DNA of 64,000 bases from Stercorarius parasiticus (lineage: Eukaryota > Chordata > Aves > Charadriiformes > Stercorariidae), in the NCBI GenBank assembly GCA_013396915.1, contig VWZL01000203.1, forward strand, positions 248,001 through 312,000, written 5' to 3'. Made by a program: the position numbers and the translations under genes. The notes under the pieces were generated by a model. The model was not told the origin of the DNA. It ran no database searches and saw nothing but the letters and a program-made list of their open reading frames with translations. Shown one piece after another: positions 13,701 through 26,700 of this stretch (the stretch's first letter is position 1; the number at the start of each line of letters is the position of its first letter).

Positions 13701-15005
13701 TCTTTAAACACAGTTCCTCCTTACTGCTTATTCTATTTTCTTGTCAACAGCAATTGCAATACTACTGCAAATCCCCTAAAACAAAGGGAAATCTTTTTAT
13801 TTGCATTATGGGACATCTTGTACACTTTGGGGCTATATAACATAAAAATTAGTAAAGTGTGATTTGTCAGGCTACTTATTCTATGCTTCTAAAAAGACAC
13901 CATGAAATTACACAGCAAACCTAATGAGAACAAGTGTAACCACGCGATGCCTTTGCACAACCCATGGGGAATGGGCTGAAGGAGTTGGGTCCCAGTTTTT
14001 CACAGCTCAATATTATAGTTTTCTCAGAAAAAAATTTAAAATAAATATGTCTTACCAAAATCTTCCGTCTTGTTCTTTTTTGAAAACTGTTTTCCCTTCC
14101 ATCTATTGTAGATGCATACTTAAAATTTAAATATATGTTTAAAACCAGAATGAACTCAGAATTTTGGTGAAATTCTCAATTTCATACCAGAAGTAACTGT
14201 GGGAAATCCCACCTAGACAAATACTAAAAGGTGTGCCAAACTCTTCCCAACGAATTTCAGGATCTCATTCACATGCATTTATATGGAAGAAAGCACAGAA
14301 ATCACCCTGTTCCAAATATTTTAAAAAATTGATATAAAAATTTTACTTTGACATAGTCTATCACTCAGTATTGTTGGTCTGCTGGGGATTTCTACGTTAA
14401 GTAAAGCAGTAATATGTAGAGGTACTTAAATCAGTATTATATAAGCTATGCGGAGCTCCAGAGGTAAGAGAGCTCCATCAACATGGCCTTCTGAGAATAA
14501 GGGTAGCCAATATAATGTCCTGCCATGGCTAAGCATGTGTATGACTCTTTAGGGGAAAATCAACACATGAGAGTTTACTTTCAGCAGTTGAAACTCAGCT
14601 GTGTAAGAGGCCCTAAATGCTCAAATCCATCTTTCACTGCAAGAAATAGCTCTGGTTACTCCATCCTTGTTACAGAAGTCAGGCTAACCTAGCGGGATGC
14701 AAGAGCAACCATACTATGACATGCAAAGAGAACTGGATTAGCAGCACAGAGTGACTCAATTGCAGGTGGCTTTGTCAGCAGCAGTTGATTTAATTTGAAC
14801 TTTAGCATTCCTGCAGCATCACTAGTTAATCCACAGAACTGGAATTTCAAAGAAGTCGCAAGGACTAGCCAACCAATTCTATGCTTACAGCAACATTTAA
14901 CTCAAGTTAGAGATTTCTGTGAGGAAACAGAAGTAGAGTGCAGCGACGGCCAGTCTTAAAAGGCAAGCATTCACAACAGTTCATGTAAACAGTTTTCTCT
15001 CTTAC
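4718..15005 (-). other. BTBD9: BTBD9 intron between the two discoidin-domain exons
   Basis: This is a 10,288-bp phase-1 intron with GT and AG ends on the minus strand. It is AT-rich and I recognise no LINE, LTR or gene inside it. It contains a short GT run (4979-4990), a GA run that includes a single undetermined base at 5012, another GA run at 10627-10641, several A or T homopolymers and two A/C-rich low-complexity tracts near 5761 and 11214. Open frames in it, such as 5794-6141 minus and 10875-11177 plus, are short, unsupported and without recognisable domains. Confidence 0.9.
10627..10641. repeat. (GA)n microsatellite
   Basis: About seven GA units in the BTBD9 intron. Confidence 0.85.
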
Positions 15006-15115
15006 CTATCAGGCCTTTCTCAAGAGTAAAGGTTTTGTTTGTGAACATGCATTCAAACGCCACGATATGAAAAACTTTGTTCACTGTGTTGTGGGTCCCA
15101 ACAATTCGAATATAC
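15006..15115 (-). CDS. BTBD9: BTBD9 internal exon: end of first discoidin-like domain (partial gene)
   Basis: The minus-strand translation YIRIVGTHNTVNKVFHIVAF followed by ECMFTNKTFTLEKGLI matches the end of the first F5/8 type C domain of BTBD9 and the short linker after it. The acceptor is a strong pyrimidine tract ending CCCCCATAG at 15116, and the donor GTAAGAG begins at 15005. The exon holds one base finishing an arginine codon, 36 full codons, and one G that starts the next codon, giving 110 bp. That G joins TT from position 4717 to make the valine of the VPTEN segment, so the two exons are consecutive. The preceding exon should end the stretch around SWQKLYFPARVC (recalled from the vertebrate protein), and I could not find it between 15116 and 64000. 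Both exons are open and splice-competent, so the locus appears intact. Confidence 0.97.
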
Positions 15116-17237
15116 CTATGGGGGAAAAAGAAAAAGATAAGTAGCACAAGACTTAAGCATGACAAACTTCTATGTACTAAAATACAAATTATTCAGTTGG
15201 ACTATATTGTACAGGTCTGTAAGAACTGAGCAACTGTTAAAAAAAATAAAATAGTAAAAAGAGTAAAAAGAATATAAATTTCACAGCAAAATTGCAACTA
15301 TTCAGGATTTAGTTGCTCCAGTACAATTTAAGAAAAAGAAATAAAATTAAAGAGCTATGAAATCTATCAGAAATCTTTCTGGACTAATTTGCCAAAAGAA
15401 AAATGAGGGAGCTTCTGGCTTGGAAACGGTCTGTTAGTGCAAATGTGTGCTCATGAAGGGTTTAGATAATAATAATAATAAAAAATTCCCTTTACCAACT
15501 ATGCTTTTTACCACCTTTCTTTGTATGAAAGATTTCATACAGCTAGGATAAACCCAACAAATCAGTGAGGCTTCTCTGCAGAAGCCAAAAATTCATTCCA
15601 TTTTATTATGACTGTTTCTAATTCTAATAGTGGATGTACAGGATACCAATGTCTTTGTTGGTGTATATTTTATTAATAACAGAAAAAATTGATATCTGAA
15701 CAGTCAAATGTTATGAAACAAAGATATCTCTGGGTTCCATTCCTGGTGTATAACTTCTACTTCTAGACTCTAATTAAAAATCACATAGAGTTGCTCTTGA
15801 ACACTGTGACGTATTCACCTTCTGTAATACCCTGCAGGCATCATCTTCGATAATTAACCTTGATTCAGACTGATTCCCACATTTTCTGAAGACATCCAAC
15901 AGTTCTTATAAAAATTTTGAAAAATCCTAAATGGAATATATGGTTCATCATCTCAATAAATCATCAAACAAGCAACACATAAAACTACCTAGAAGAAATA
16001 CCATTACCCCACAGAATGGATTACCCACACTGCAGAAAGCTTTGTATTAAATGAATTCATTTCACTTAAGAAGTATCAGGATGTATCTATCTTAAGCAAT
16101 ATCCCCCGTCTACAGTATAAAACAACCTTTTGCTTATATATTTTAATTATACTTCCAACATATTGGCCATTCACCAACAGTATCGTTTTGGCTCGTGTTC
16201 TTCGACATACCAAGTTGAAAAGATACACAGCTTTCAGTCCTGAGATATTATTTTTTTCAAACATAGAAAACCTTACAGCTATTTATGATACTAATATTCA
16301 ACTTTCTCCTACGCTTCAAGACTTGAGTGCCTTACGAAAGAGCTCTTATAAGCAAGCCTCAACAACTGTTATTACTGATATTCATTTGTCTTTACCACAC
16401 ATAGAAAACAAATTGCCTAAAATACTAATTTAAAAAATTACACCTATTACATGCAAATGACTGCAAGAGACAACTAAGTTACCTGAGTATCACGACATCG
16501 CTAAAATTGTCAGTTTTTAACCTCTGCTCCTTTTAGTTTATATAATAGTTTCATTTAAAATAAACCATTATATATTTTGATTAAAATTACAAAACTGATA
16601 CAAAGTACGCTCAAAATTTCACTTTAAAAACTTACTTTCATTATCATGACTTGAAACAAAAATAATGATATGATATGCTATTCGCTAATTTATATTGACT
16701 TCCAGACCAATTATCACAGTAGCAAAATTCCTGCAAGTCATTCTGTGTAGAAAAAGTAAAAAACTGGAGAAAAGGTGAACTTGTATTTTAAGAGTAAAGC
16801 AGAACTTAGCCCTCACTACGTAACTGTGATAAGTGCCTGCAAAGCGCATCGCAGGAATCTTGGTTGACAGCCAGGGAATCAGCAGTTCTTTCCCCAGACC
16901 TGCCCATGTGAACCAGTCTGTTGCTGCAAGGTGATATGTGAAAAGCCGTATTTGGGGATTCACATTATGAAGGCAAAACCATATCAGCCTCAGTTTTTCT
17001 TAATACGCCAAGGACAATCTGCAGTGCTTTTGCAAGTGGCGCAGTCAGGTACACCCATAGCAAAAGCACGGTAGACACACAGGAGTAAAACCTCAACGTT
17101 GCTACTCACAAAACTGACCTTCTGCAGAACTGACACTGAAGATCCACTGAAAGATTACAATCAAATTATTCAGGGGACTAATAGTTTGCTGTTCAGAGAA
17201 AGTAAACATGAAATTTGAAAGAATCTTTCAGTTCAAA
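15116..17237 (-). other. Gene-free stretch, probable BTBD9 intron
   Basis: This stretch lies immediately upstream of the 110-bp exon on the minus strand and begins with its pyrimidine tract. It is AT-rich, with an AAT run near 15463-15480. No coding exon, RNA gene or interspersed repeat was recognised. The overlapping short frames at 16076-16433 and 16685-16963 lack any family signature. Confidence 0.7.
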
Positions 17238-17640
17238 GAATCACAGAATGATAGGGGTTGGAAGGGATCTTTGGAGATCATGTAGTCCAACCCCCCTGCC
17301 AGAGCAGGGTCACCTTAGAGCAGGTTGCACAGGAACACGTCCAGGCGGGTTTTGAATGTCTCCAGAGATGGAGACTCCACCACCTCTCTGGGCAGCCTGT
17401 TCCAGTGCTCTGCCACCCTCAAAGGAAAGAAGTTCCTCCTCATGTTTAGCTGAAACTTCCTATGTTCAAGTTTGTGCCCGTTACCTCTTCTCCTGTCACT
17501 GGGCGCCACTGAAAAGAGCCTGGCCCCATCCTCCTGACACCCACCCTTTAAGTATTTATAAACGTTGATAAGATTCCCCCTCAGTCTTCCTTTTTCCAGA
17601 CTAAAAAGACCCACGTCCCTCAGCCTTTCTGTTTTAGGAG
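17238..17640 (-). mobile_element. CR1 LINE fragment, 3' end of ORF2
   Basis: This minus-strand, 5'-truncated CR1 has its 3' terminus at about 17238, with AGAATCACAGAATG on the plus strand followed by GGTTGGAAGGGATC. An uninterrupted frame from 17653 to 17315 encodes the end of ORF2. It includes [26 protein letters not shown] and the tail [18 protein letters not shown]. The resemblance to CR1 stops near 17640, which sets the truncation point. The open frame shows modest decay since insertion, but the fragment lacks the catalytic core. Confidence 0.94.
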
Positions 17641-18552
17641 GTCTATTAGACACCTTCAGCTGAGGGTATGCCTCCTCCTTGAAATTACAGGCACAGATGT
17701 ATTTTGGTCCAGTCTTTTCAGATTACTTTCTTTTTGTCAATTCACAAACACAGTATCAACCCTAAATAGACAGGCAATGACCAGGATCCGACAACAGTAA
17801 ATGGTCTCATTCTATCCAGCATCAGAAGCACAGAATTCGACAAAACACAGGAACAATCTTGGAACATTTGTAAGTGCAGGCAGAGACTGGCTCGCCAGAA
17901 AGAGTCCCTCGTCTCTCTCAGGTGAGAAAGGTATTGATTGAGCTGTGCTGCTTGGACAAAACATGCTGCAGGCTAACCAACGGAGCGTTACTAATGGCAA
18001 TAGTTTTGACATACATCAGTTAGCTTTCTTGCTTTAACAAGTTTAGAGAATAAACAAAGTAACAATATTAATAGTAACACAAGATACTGCTTTATAATTA
18101 GCTTTAAAAGCTAGTCTATTTAGATTTTTGTGTGTTATGAAACTGTAACACTAGAGCAAACTTCTAGATTGGTTTTGGCTTTTTTATTTTTTGCTTTTTT
18201 CTTTGGTGGGTTTTTTTTGGTAATTTCTTTGTGGGTTTTTTTTTTACTATATCAAGCAGGTGAAAGATACACACAAGACTTGAATAGTTTGCCAAGGGAA
18301 AAGCATCTTCATCATACTGCAAACTCAGGTTAAATAACATAGTACCCTCTCGTTAGCAAAGTTTTCTGCCAACAGGTATACAGGAACAAAGCTTATTCTT
18401 GTATGCTAAACAGCCTATCAGTTATTTTGAACAATAGATGACGATGTTTCACACTGCTGAAAAGCTAAAATTCTGTGGTAATGTAAAACAAAATCCCACC
18501 TATTAAAATAATCATGTAAACATTAGTCTTCTAAAGTATATTATTTTGATAT
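17641..18552. other. Gene-free stretch between CR1 and LTR
   Basis: AT-rich intronic sequence with a T/G-rich low-complexity tract at about 18168-18246. I recognise nothing else here. Confidence 0.6.
18168..18246. repeat. T/G-rich low-complexity tract
   Basis: Long T runs broken by GG or GGG, with C and A rare. Confidence 0.75.
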
Positions 18553-19006
18553 TGTAATATTATTGCAAGGTAGAACGTAAGGATATGACAACCTGTGGGA
18601 GATTTTCTAGTAAGGAATGGACATCCTGTGAACACTTGAAGCACTGAAGATCTGTAATTAACTTGTATGTAGGCCTCTGTACTCGAAGGTTATGAGCGGA
18701 TAACGATAAGGACTGAAAGGTTACATTTGGGCAGCATGAATGCTGTGAAAAAGGGAAGAAAGCATGATAAAGACAGAACTTCAATCAGGATGTAGGTGGG
18801 AGCCACATTCGTGTGAACAGCTAGCTTTAACCAATGGTAGAATACTTAAGAGTTGCATGTTTGCTTGCTGAAACCAATCATAAGGCCGACAGCGCGTGTA
18901 ATGCGATAACAGAATGTATATTAACTGAGCTATCTGAGCAATAAAGTGGCATCAACCTGATCATATTGATTGTCGTGTTGTGTCCGTGCCTTCCGCGCCG
19001 ACAACA
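18553..19006 (+). mobile_element. Solo LTR of an endogenous retrovirus
   Basis: The layout is that of a plus-strand avian retroviral LTR. Two CCAAT boxes lie at 18831-18835 and 18874-18878. A TATA-like segment (TGTATATTAAC) is near 18915, and an AATAAA polyadenylation signal is at 18940-18945. A U5-like segment rich in TGTCGTGTTGTGTCCGTGCC follows and ends at CCGACAACA. The 3' edge fits the CA rule at 19006 (or 19003). The 5' edge at TGTAATATTATTGC is less certain. No retroviral coding sequence or primer-binding site follows, so I read it as a solo LTR left by recombination. I could not find a clear target-site duplication, which weakens the exact borders. It points opposite to BTBD9. I cannot assign the family (ERVK- or ERV1-like) from sequence alone. 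Confidence 0.72.
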
Positions 19007-22000
19007 ACCCCCTTCTTTCCTCCCCAATAAATGTATTTTATTCCTTCCTTATCTCTCTCAAGGTGAATGATCAGCATTATTTCCTGCCTGAATCTTGCAT
19101 TCTTCTACTTGGTGGAAATTAAAATAATGTGATATTCAAAACTGCTTTAAACATCCTAACTTCTAAAACCACATTCTCAGATTTTGCATAAAAATTGTAG
19201 CTTATTATTCCACTTGATGCAAGATACTAAAGCCACTATAGGCTGAGACTGAGAAGATAATCTTTCTTCAAATAAGGCAGAATTTATTAGAAATGCCCAG
19301 CACCGCTAAGTAAACAAGCTGTATCTGAATTTCAAATATCACCAATGAAGAGTGGTATTGAAAGTACATAACCTGTTTCAGAAGAATCAGATGAAGACAT
19401 TGTAAATACTGAAGTAGTACATCTTAACAAGAACACTGAACAATGGACTGAAAACAAGAAGTTGGCTCAGAAATACGATAGTGAGGAAAAACTGCGATGT
19501 GGACAACTTCAATATGAGCAATGGAGTCTTAATTCAAAGCATACAGATTTCAGAAATTTAAAATACTTATTATAGCTCAGGACACGCTTAAAAATTTGTA
19601 AGCTTTTTCCTGCCAGATGGAAATGCAACTGAGTTTGGCTCTGAATGGCAGTGCAGCAACACGTATGACTCTACAACTTTGCTAACGGGCCTAAGAATTA
19701 AGCACCACAAAATCTAACAGCCTTCTGGCTCCCACAGACGAATCTGCATCAAGTGGCAAGAGTATCACCTCTGTCACTGTTACCTAATTATCTCCAGGTA
19801 TGAGATCAGCGATCAGGTTCTGTGTGCAACTGTCTACAGCAAGCTAGGAAGAAAGTGCTCAGTCAGGCCTTCTCTCCATGAAGTGCTGGGAGGCTTTTCT
19901 GTGAACTTGGACTCCAAAGCTGAGATCTTTTTCTGAGGAACCACTGTGAATACTTATATAACGATCTGTTCTTTAAGGCATTCCCCCAGAAAGAGACAGA
20001 AGTTCAATTCCTTTTTTTACTAGGACTTCAAACCTAAGGAGAAGTCCCTACCCGCAGGAGCCAGGCGAGGCTGTGACATTGCGTGCTCTGCTGCTGTACT
20101 ACACAGGGCAGACAAGGTGTGCAGCCACTCAGTGAATCAGAGAAAAATATCCAACAGCTTCTCACTCAGGAACCATAGATCAGGTCCTACACATTGAAAA
20201 AGTGATAGGTTGAAAGCTGTCCTCCCTCTAAAGGCTCTCATTATGAAATGACTATAAGACATCATCATGAGATCAAAGGATACTTAATTAAGACTGCAGG
20301 GGTGAACAATTTCAGTAACCTTGTACGTTTCAGAGTCCAATTTTGGAAACTTAACTGCCTTAACATTTGCTTTCTATTTACATATTTATACAAAATAGTA
20401 CATCCCATAAGAAAACAAATGAATCTCGGTTAACTCAGTATTTTCTTTCTTGCAATTAAAGGAATAATAAATAAGTAGTTGCAGGATTGGACGTGCTGGA
20501 GTGAGTAACTTCTCCGCTCTCTGTACCCACTGTATGCTATGAACAATAAATCAACCCATATGGAAATAAACTAAACCTTTCAACTGCATAATAGAGCATT
20601 TGATTTGATCGTGATCCTTTTAGATACTTAGGGTCAAACTTGCATAGTCTAGGTCAAAGGTCAAACTTGCAGAGTTTTGCAATTACTTTTCACTGTTCAA
20701 GTAGTGAGAACAAATAAGGTGTGTTTTTCCACCTCCAACACTACATGCTTGCCATTATCGTAGTCCTCTGAATTACAAAAAACAGAGTAAAGAATCTAAA
20801 GATCGTATTTTTAACAGATGACATTTCCTGAAATACAATACATCTATCTCTTATGTTGATTAAATCGACATAAATGTGTATAGTAATTATTTTCGATAAC
20901 CACACAGAGCCATTTTTCTACAAGTGCTTGGCAAGCATGTCATTAGTTTAAAAGGACCACTGACCAAACCTACTTGTGTATGCTGAATTACAAGATAATT
21001 TAAAAGCTTTGATTACCACACGATTGAGGGGGGAAAAAACCAGCAGAATGCCAAAACCCTAAATGAACAAAAAAACCCTCTAGAGCACTTTGTTGGTGGG
21101 TGACACAACCTTGGGCAAACCTGATTAAGCTGCGACATAGGAATGATGAAGAATTAACTGTATAATCAAAATCCTGGTGCCAAACTATGAATTTTAATTA
21201 TAATACTCACTGAGGAAGAGACATGGCAGACAAAAAATGAGGAGGGCAGACATTAAAAACACTACGGGTAGTTTTTCCAGTGAAATTAGAATTTTTTCAC
21301 TTTCCTGTCAGGAACAAAGCAGCTTTACACAACACAAAGTTATCTATAAATCTTGTGTGATAGGAGAGTAAAAGAACGACAATGCAAGGGCTAGACTTCC
21401 TCCTCTGTCAGTGGACTTCCGACTCAACTGATAGACTGGGGGGAAGACAAAAAGAACCCTGAATCATTCTTTACAAAAAACAAACCTTGATCACTTTGGG
21501 GGTTTAGAAGTACTTCCCTGGCAGATGAACAGGAGTGCAGCACAAGAATTTTGCCCCTTTAGAAGACATTTTATTTTGGTTTCTGGCCCTGTTTGAGAAT
21601 AATGGATAAAAATAGTATTTAAGTGCTTTAAGAGTTTCATACATGTCACAGATATCTACAGTCACAGTTAGTCGTGCTACACTTGGCCCTGAGATTCCCA
21701 CAGCGGGAATACCAGAAAAATCTGTATTCTTCTTAATTCCTTTTCTTTTCCCCCCACTAACAAGAAAATTATTTTAACTAGAGGGAAACGATATGTTCTA
21801 CTGGATCTTGGTAGATTCTTAAACTACTGAAATCTGAAGAACTACCTGTGTTGATTTATTAGGCACCCACATGGCAATGCCCTCATCCATTCCCTATTTG
21901 TCCCAGAGCAATTCTTCACTTTAACATGAAACTATGACTCGGACACTACAAATACTCACACTTCTGAACAACTACATTATGTTTTACTTCTGCTCTTTAC

Positions 22001-23349
22001 ATTCGTACAGCTGACACATTTAATTTGGGTAACAGCTGCTGCTGAGCATACCAGTGATTCAGTTGTGGATACCCTGGAGGACTACTAATACCAAAGCTCA
22101 GCTGCCTGCATCAGAACAGTACTTAGGACATATGTGTCAAAGCGTAAAAATATGCATAGTTTAGGATCTGTTTTAATCCTTCATTATAATAACACCAGTA
22201 AGATACAGACAAACTCTGGAATATATTAAGCATAGATTCTAATCTCTTGAGAATATTGAGACAGAAGACTAAGTAAAGACAGGTAAGGAAATGAACTGGT
22301 ATTTTGCACCGATATCCACTCTAAGTTACTATCAAAGCGACCCAGAACAGCAACAGCGAAGTAAAATAAAGAACTAAATCCAATATGTACAAAACGAGCT
22401 CTTGAGAACTCAGCATTTCATTTTCCTTCGTGAAACATTTGGTATGAGACACCAGTGCTAGTCCTACACACTTCATATCTCCTCTAACTGCTTAGAAACT
22501 GCTAACATTCACATTCTGATCACTGCCACCGAGATGCATGAGATACAGCCCAGCATACAAGGGCATTAGAAGACATTCTGTTTGTCTGCTAGTGGAAAAG
22601 GAAACAGTGCTATTCACTGCCATATAAACCCCATTTGTTGACAATTCTGTATAACGTATAATCCTTCGGACTCACACAGCTGAATCAACAGACGCATGGC
22701 AGGAGGCTAAAAAAAAAGCGAGGAGGAAAAAAATCTATTGCCAGAATTAAATCACATGGAAAAACAGTGGATATAAATAAATACATAAAATAAAGAATTG
22801 AGTCAGAACAAATGTGGAAAGCATTTCTGCCTTTTGACAGGAGACAAGTTTTCCTGCACTTGGATGAGAAAGTCTGATAGAGTCTCTTTTATACCAAAGG
22901 AAATCCCCCCTGCAAATGAAGAAAACACCACTGTCTAGTGTCTTACACAAGACAAAATGATTGAACTCTAGTAGGAAAAGCACATATAACACCTGCAAAG
23001 CTTGTACAGTAGCATTTTCACCTTCCCAATTGATGCAAATATAAGATACAGTATAGCAGTTTGTAAACACAAAACATTTCTCTCTGTAATCTGCTAAAAT
23101 GCCAGCATTCAATTGGCTAAAAAATATTAATATACAATAATTACACGGGATATGTAATTGATTGTCTACTATATATAAGCAGCATATAAACCAAGCAACC
23201 AATGTTTCTGAACATATTTAACCAAATTAACACTGATGTGCATGGGAACATAAGTAACATTTGCATGATGTGATAATATGTTTTTTTATTCCATACATAA
23301 GAATAATAGGCTTGCAAAATCGTGATTTTTTTCATTACTGTTTTCCAGG

Positions 23350-23369
23350 TTTTATTTTATTTTATTTTA
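23350..23369. repeat. (TTTTA)n microsatellite
   Basis: Four units of a TTTTA/TTTAT motif in a row. Confidence 0.8.
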
Positions 23370-23650
23370 AATAGAAACCCCCAAATCTGAGGTAAGCTTG
23401 CTTGAATCTGAATCTTCATATTGTGTGCATCTATAGTTCCGTTCAACTTCTCAAATCTGAACTTGGCTCTGTAGGTTTTGTTTCAGGTCAGATCTCAATC
23501 CAAAACAGTTCTCTTTCCCAAAATCTGTCCAGATATGGGCAGGAATCTGTTCACAACCTCTAGGTGTTTAAGCACATAAGCAGAGGAGCGTAAGAGAAGA
23601 ACTCTGGGGTTCTCAACAGGGGGTCATAAATGCACATGCAGAATGAAATG

Positions 23651-23711
23651 TTAAAATAAACAAATAAAAAATAAAATAAAAAAACAAACAAAAAACCAAC
23701 AACCCACAAAC
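23651..23711. repeat. A-rich low-complexity tract (AAATA then CAAA/AACC)
   Basis: AAATA-type units pass into CAAACAAA and then CCAACAACCCAC. It is a compound A-rich simple repeat. Confidence 0.75.
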
Positions 23712-26700
23712 AGTATAACTTTTTACCTACTGAGAAATATATCCATGGATATATGCAAGGAACCCTGCCATTTGCTGTGTTAAAATTATACTGGAAAAGT
23801 GCTAAGCAATACCCTAGTGGAATCAGCTAAGCACTATCAACATAAAAATGACTGGATACATCTTCTTCATCAATATTTTTATGATTTGAAAATTGTACCT
23901 ATGGATACAACATCTTGTAGTTGGAGGTGGTAAGAAAATCGATGCAAAGTATTGCTGGCTCAATTTGCAATTTGCTGCACAAACAATTTTGGAATGCTGA
24001 AATGTAGGGTAATTCATTAATCTGAGTTTGCCTTATACATTTAAAACATTTATGATAAAGCATTTAGTGTTAATATCCAAGTGGTTTAGATCTGAGGCAA
24101 GGATGGCTTTGCTAATTGGTTCCTTAACTAAAGGCATGAACATACAGTTATTAAAACCCTTGTACTATCCAGTGATTTACAGATGCTATGCCAACAGCAA
24201 CTACGTCACTTACAAGAAACATCAACTTAAATTCTTCAACAGTAGGAGCAATGTTTGTAGGACCAAAACCCCTAAAAAAAATTTAAAAATTACAAGTAAT
24301 GCCCTATTTAAATTAGTTGACTCAGTTCTGATTGCTTTGGTGTTCCTTTTTAATATAATTAAAGTGTGCAACACCTATACTGCTCGTGACAACACACAGC
24401 TTAACCAAACTCTTAACTATGACCGTTCTTTAGATGCATTTTAGAAATTATTTGGTGAAGACTCAAATTCATATGGGAACACATATCAGACACTACAAAA
24501 TGGACGAGAAGCCTCATCGGAAATTATGTTTTTTGCATTGATGAAACAAATACCTGATGTGAGACAGATCAGTGAAAGTATCAACCAATTATTTCTAAAT
24601 TCACTTAAGTTCTGCATTTTATGAGAAAAATCTGACATGGTATCAATTAGCAGTATCACCTGCTACACATACATATGTTTGCTAACTCAGTTAATCAGTC
24701 TCTCTAATCTGCATTCCTTACACTTCCAGCATACTGAAGACCTAACTGCTAACTACTGCAGGCCTGAACCAAGCTATAAAATGAAGGACAAAAGAAATAT
24801 TATTTATGGGACCGTTCATCAAACATGGACAGTGCAACAGATTCAATCTTGTAAGCTTCATAAGTCTAGTTATTTTTAAATCAAATTGTATTTTACTGGA
24901 AATAATAGATAACATAGTAAAAGTAGATCATAAATCTGGATTACAAGTAGGTCTACATTAACCTGCACAAACACTCCTACACAGCTCAGCAACAGTGAGA
25001 CGGTGGAAGAGAAGGGCAGTGACTTCCAATATCTATATACAGAGAATAAATTCTCCAGAAACTCAAGTTGCTGTGGGAAGAGTTGAATTATGGTTATTTT
25101 AAGGACAGAGCATTTAAGATGGGCAACTACTTTAAAATAAGTATTTCTTGTTCTTGCTGCTTCTTTTTCCACTTTTTTTTGTGATTGGTTTTAGCTGTAG
25201 AACCACATTTATCATATACAATTTGCCGTGTTTCTCTTGCTGATTTAATAAGCAATCAGGAAAACTGTTTGATTAATTCAGAGCAGTACTTTGCAACACG
25301 GCACCAATTCAACTAATTACAACGGATATTAGCTCACTGAAACACTACCATCAGGCTGGAGTGGTACATTGAGTACATGTACCAAAAAAATAGCCCCCCA
25401 AAATTTTATCATTTTGTTAAAATGTAGTCCTTGATCTCCTATGATATTAAAATAATTTATGTTTGACATGTCTATGAACTATGCCACTAAAACTTGTGAG
25501 CAGGCCAGCAGAAGACAGAAATATATTTACTGAGCTACTGAATCCTCAGGTCTCTTCAACTGGTTCCTTTACCAAAGAACAATTTGATTTAATAACCAGT
25601 CATATAGTTCCCTTCATAAGGTAAAACATCTAAAACTAATAAACTGGTTTAAATCTAATGTCATAAATCCTAAAATCTATTTGGAGGCAATGGAAAAAGA
25701 ACAGAATAAATGGTTACCAGAAAAATAAAGTAAGACTTTTCCTTTAAACCTTATGTCTTTTATTTTAAGTGTAATAGAAAATAAAGTTCTTCAAAAGAAA
25801 ATTGGTCCTGTTTTACCTCAAACTAGGACACCTCTAAATAACACAATTCTTGCTTCAGAAGTGACAGAAGTGCTCTCTGGTCGAGTATCATTTAAAGGAA
25901 TCTTACCATGAAGTTATGTGAATTTCGATTCTGTAGACATATCCTTCATTAGCATATCAATTCAATTTACCTGAATGTGCTGTATTACCTTATAAACCAT
26001 CTACTTCACATTATTAAGCTGGTGATTTGAACTCAGTACTGCATTATTTGCATATGAAGCTAAAAGACAAGTTATGTATTTTATTCTTATATATTAATGT
26101 AGTGAAAACATGTTTGAGGAAGCAGCTCTTCATTATACTTCAATGCTTTATTCCTAGCTGTAATTGATGTCAGTTATGACTAGGAGGCTATTATCAGGCT
26201 AATACTATCTTTTCCTCCATAATATTATTATTCTCAGCGTAATGACATAAATCTCTTTTTGGAAATAGAAGCAATCGATATTATTTATTACTATATTTTC
26301 ATTAACTAGAAATTTACAGGGAATACAGGACTGTGACTTATTTATGTCCTTCATGGAGTGGAACCTTTGAACTTTAGAACTAAGGTTCCCCCATCACACG
26401 CCCTTCTGGCCTCCCTTACCTATGCCCAAGGTCAAATTTTCACACTTCATTTCCATTTCTTATTATATACCTCCTCCTCTCAGATCATGCCCACTTTCCT
26501 TCATCTTGGCAGCTCAGTGTTGGTGTTTCCCATTTCCCTACTAGGTCACGTATCCTGAAATAGATGATATATTTGATATATTCAGAATGAATCTTGATAT
26601 ACTTAGAATAAAGCCTTCAAATTTTAGTTGAAGTCAATAACTAACCTGTGTCCTTTTCACCATAAAATGTTTAAGAACCTTACTGCCTCCATATTTAGCA

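Noticed and set aside
22747..23202. 151-codon open frame, minus strand
   Set aside because: AT-rich intronic sequence, no domain, and the residue mix is driven by base composition. No splice or transcript support is visible.
24028..24444. 138-codon open frame, plus strand
   Set aside because: No recognisable family and it sits in AT-rich sequence antisense to BTBD9. A frame of this length can arise by chance in 64 kb read in six frames.
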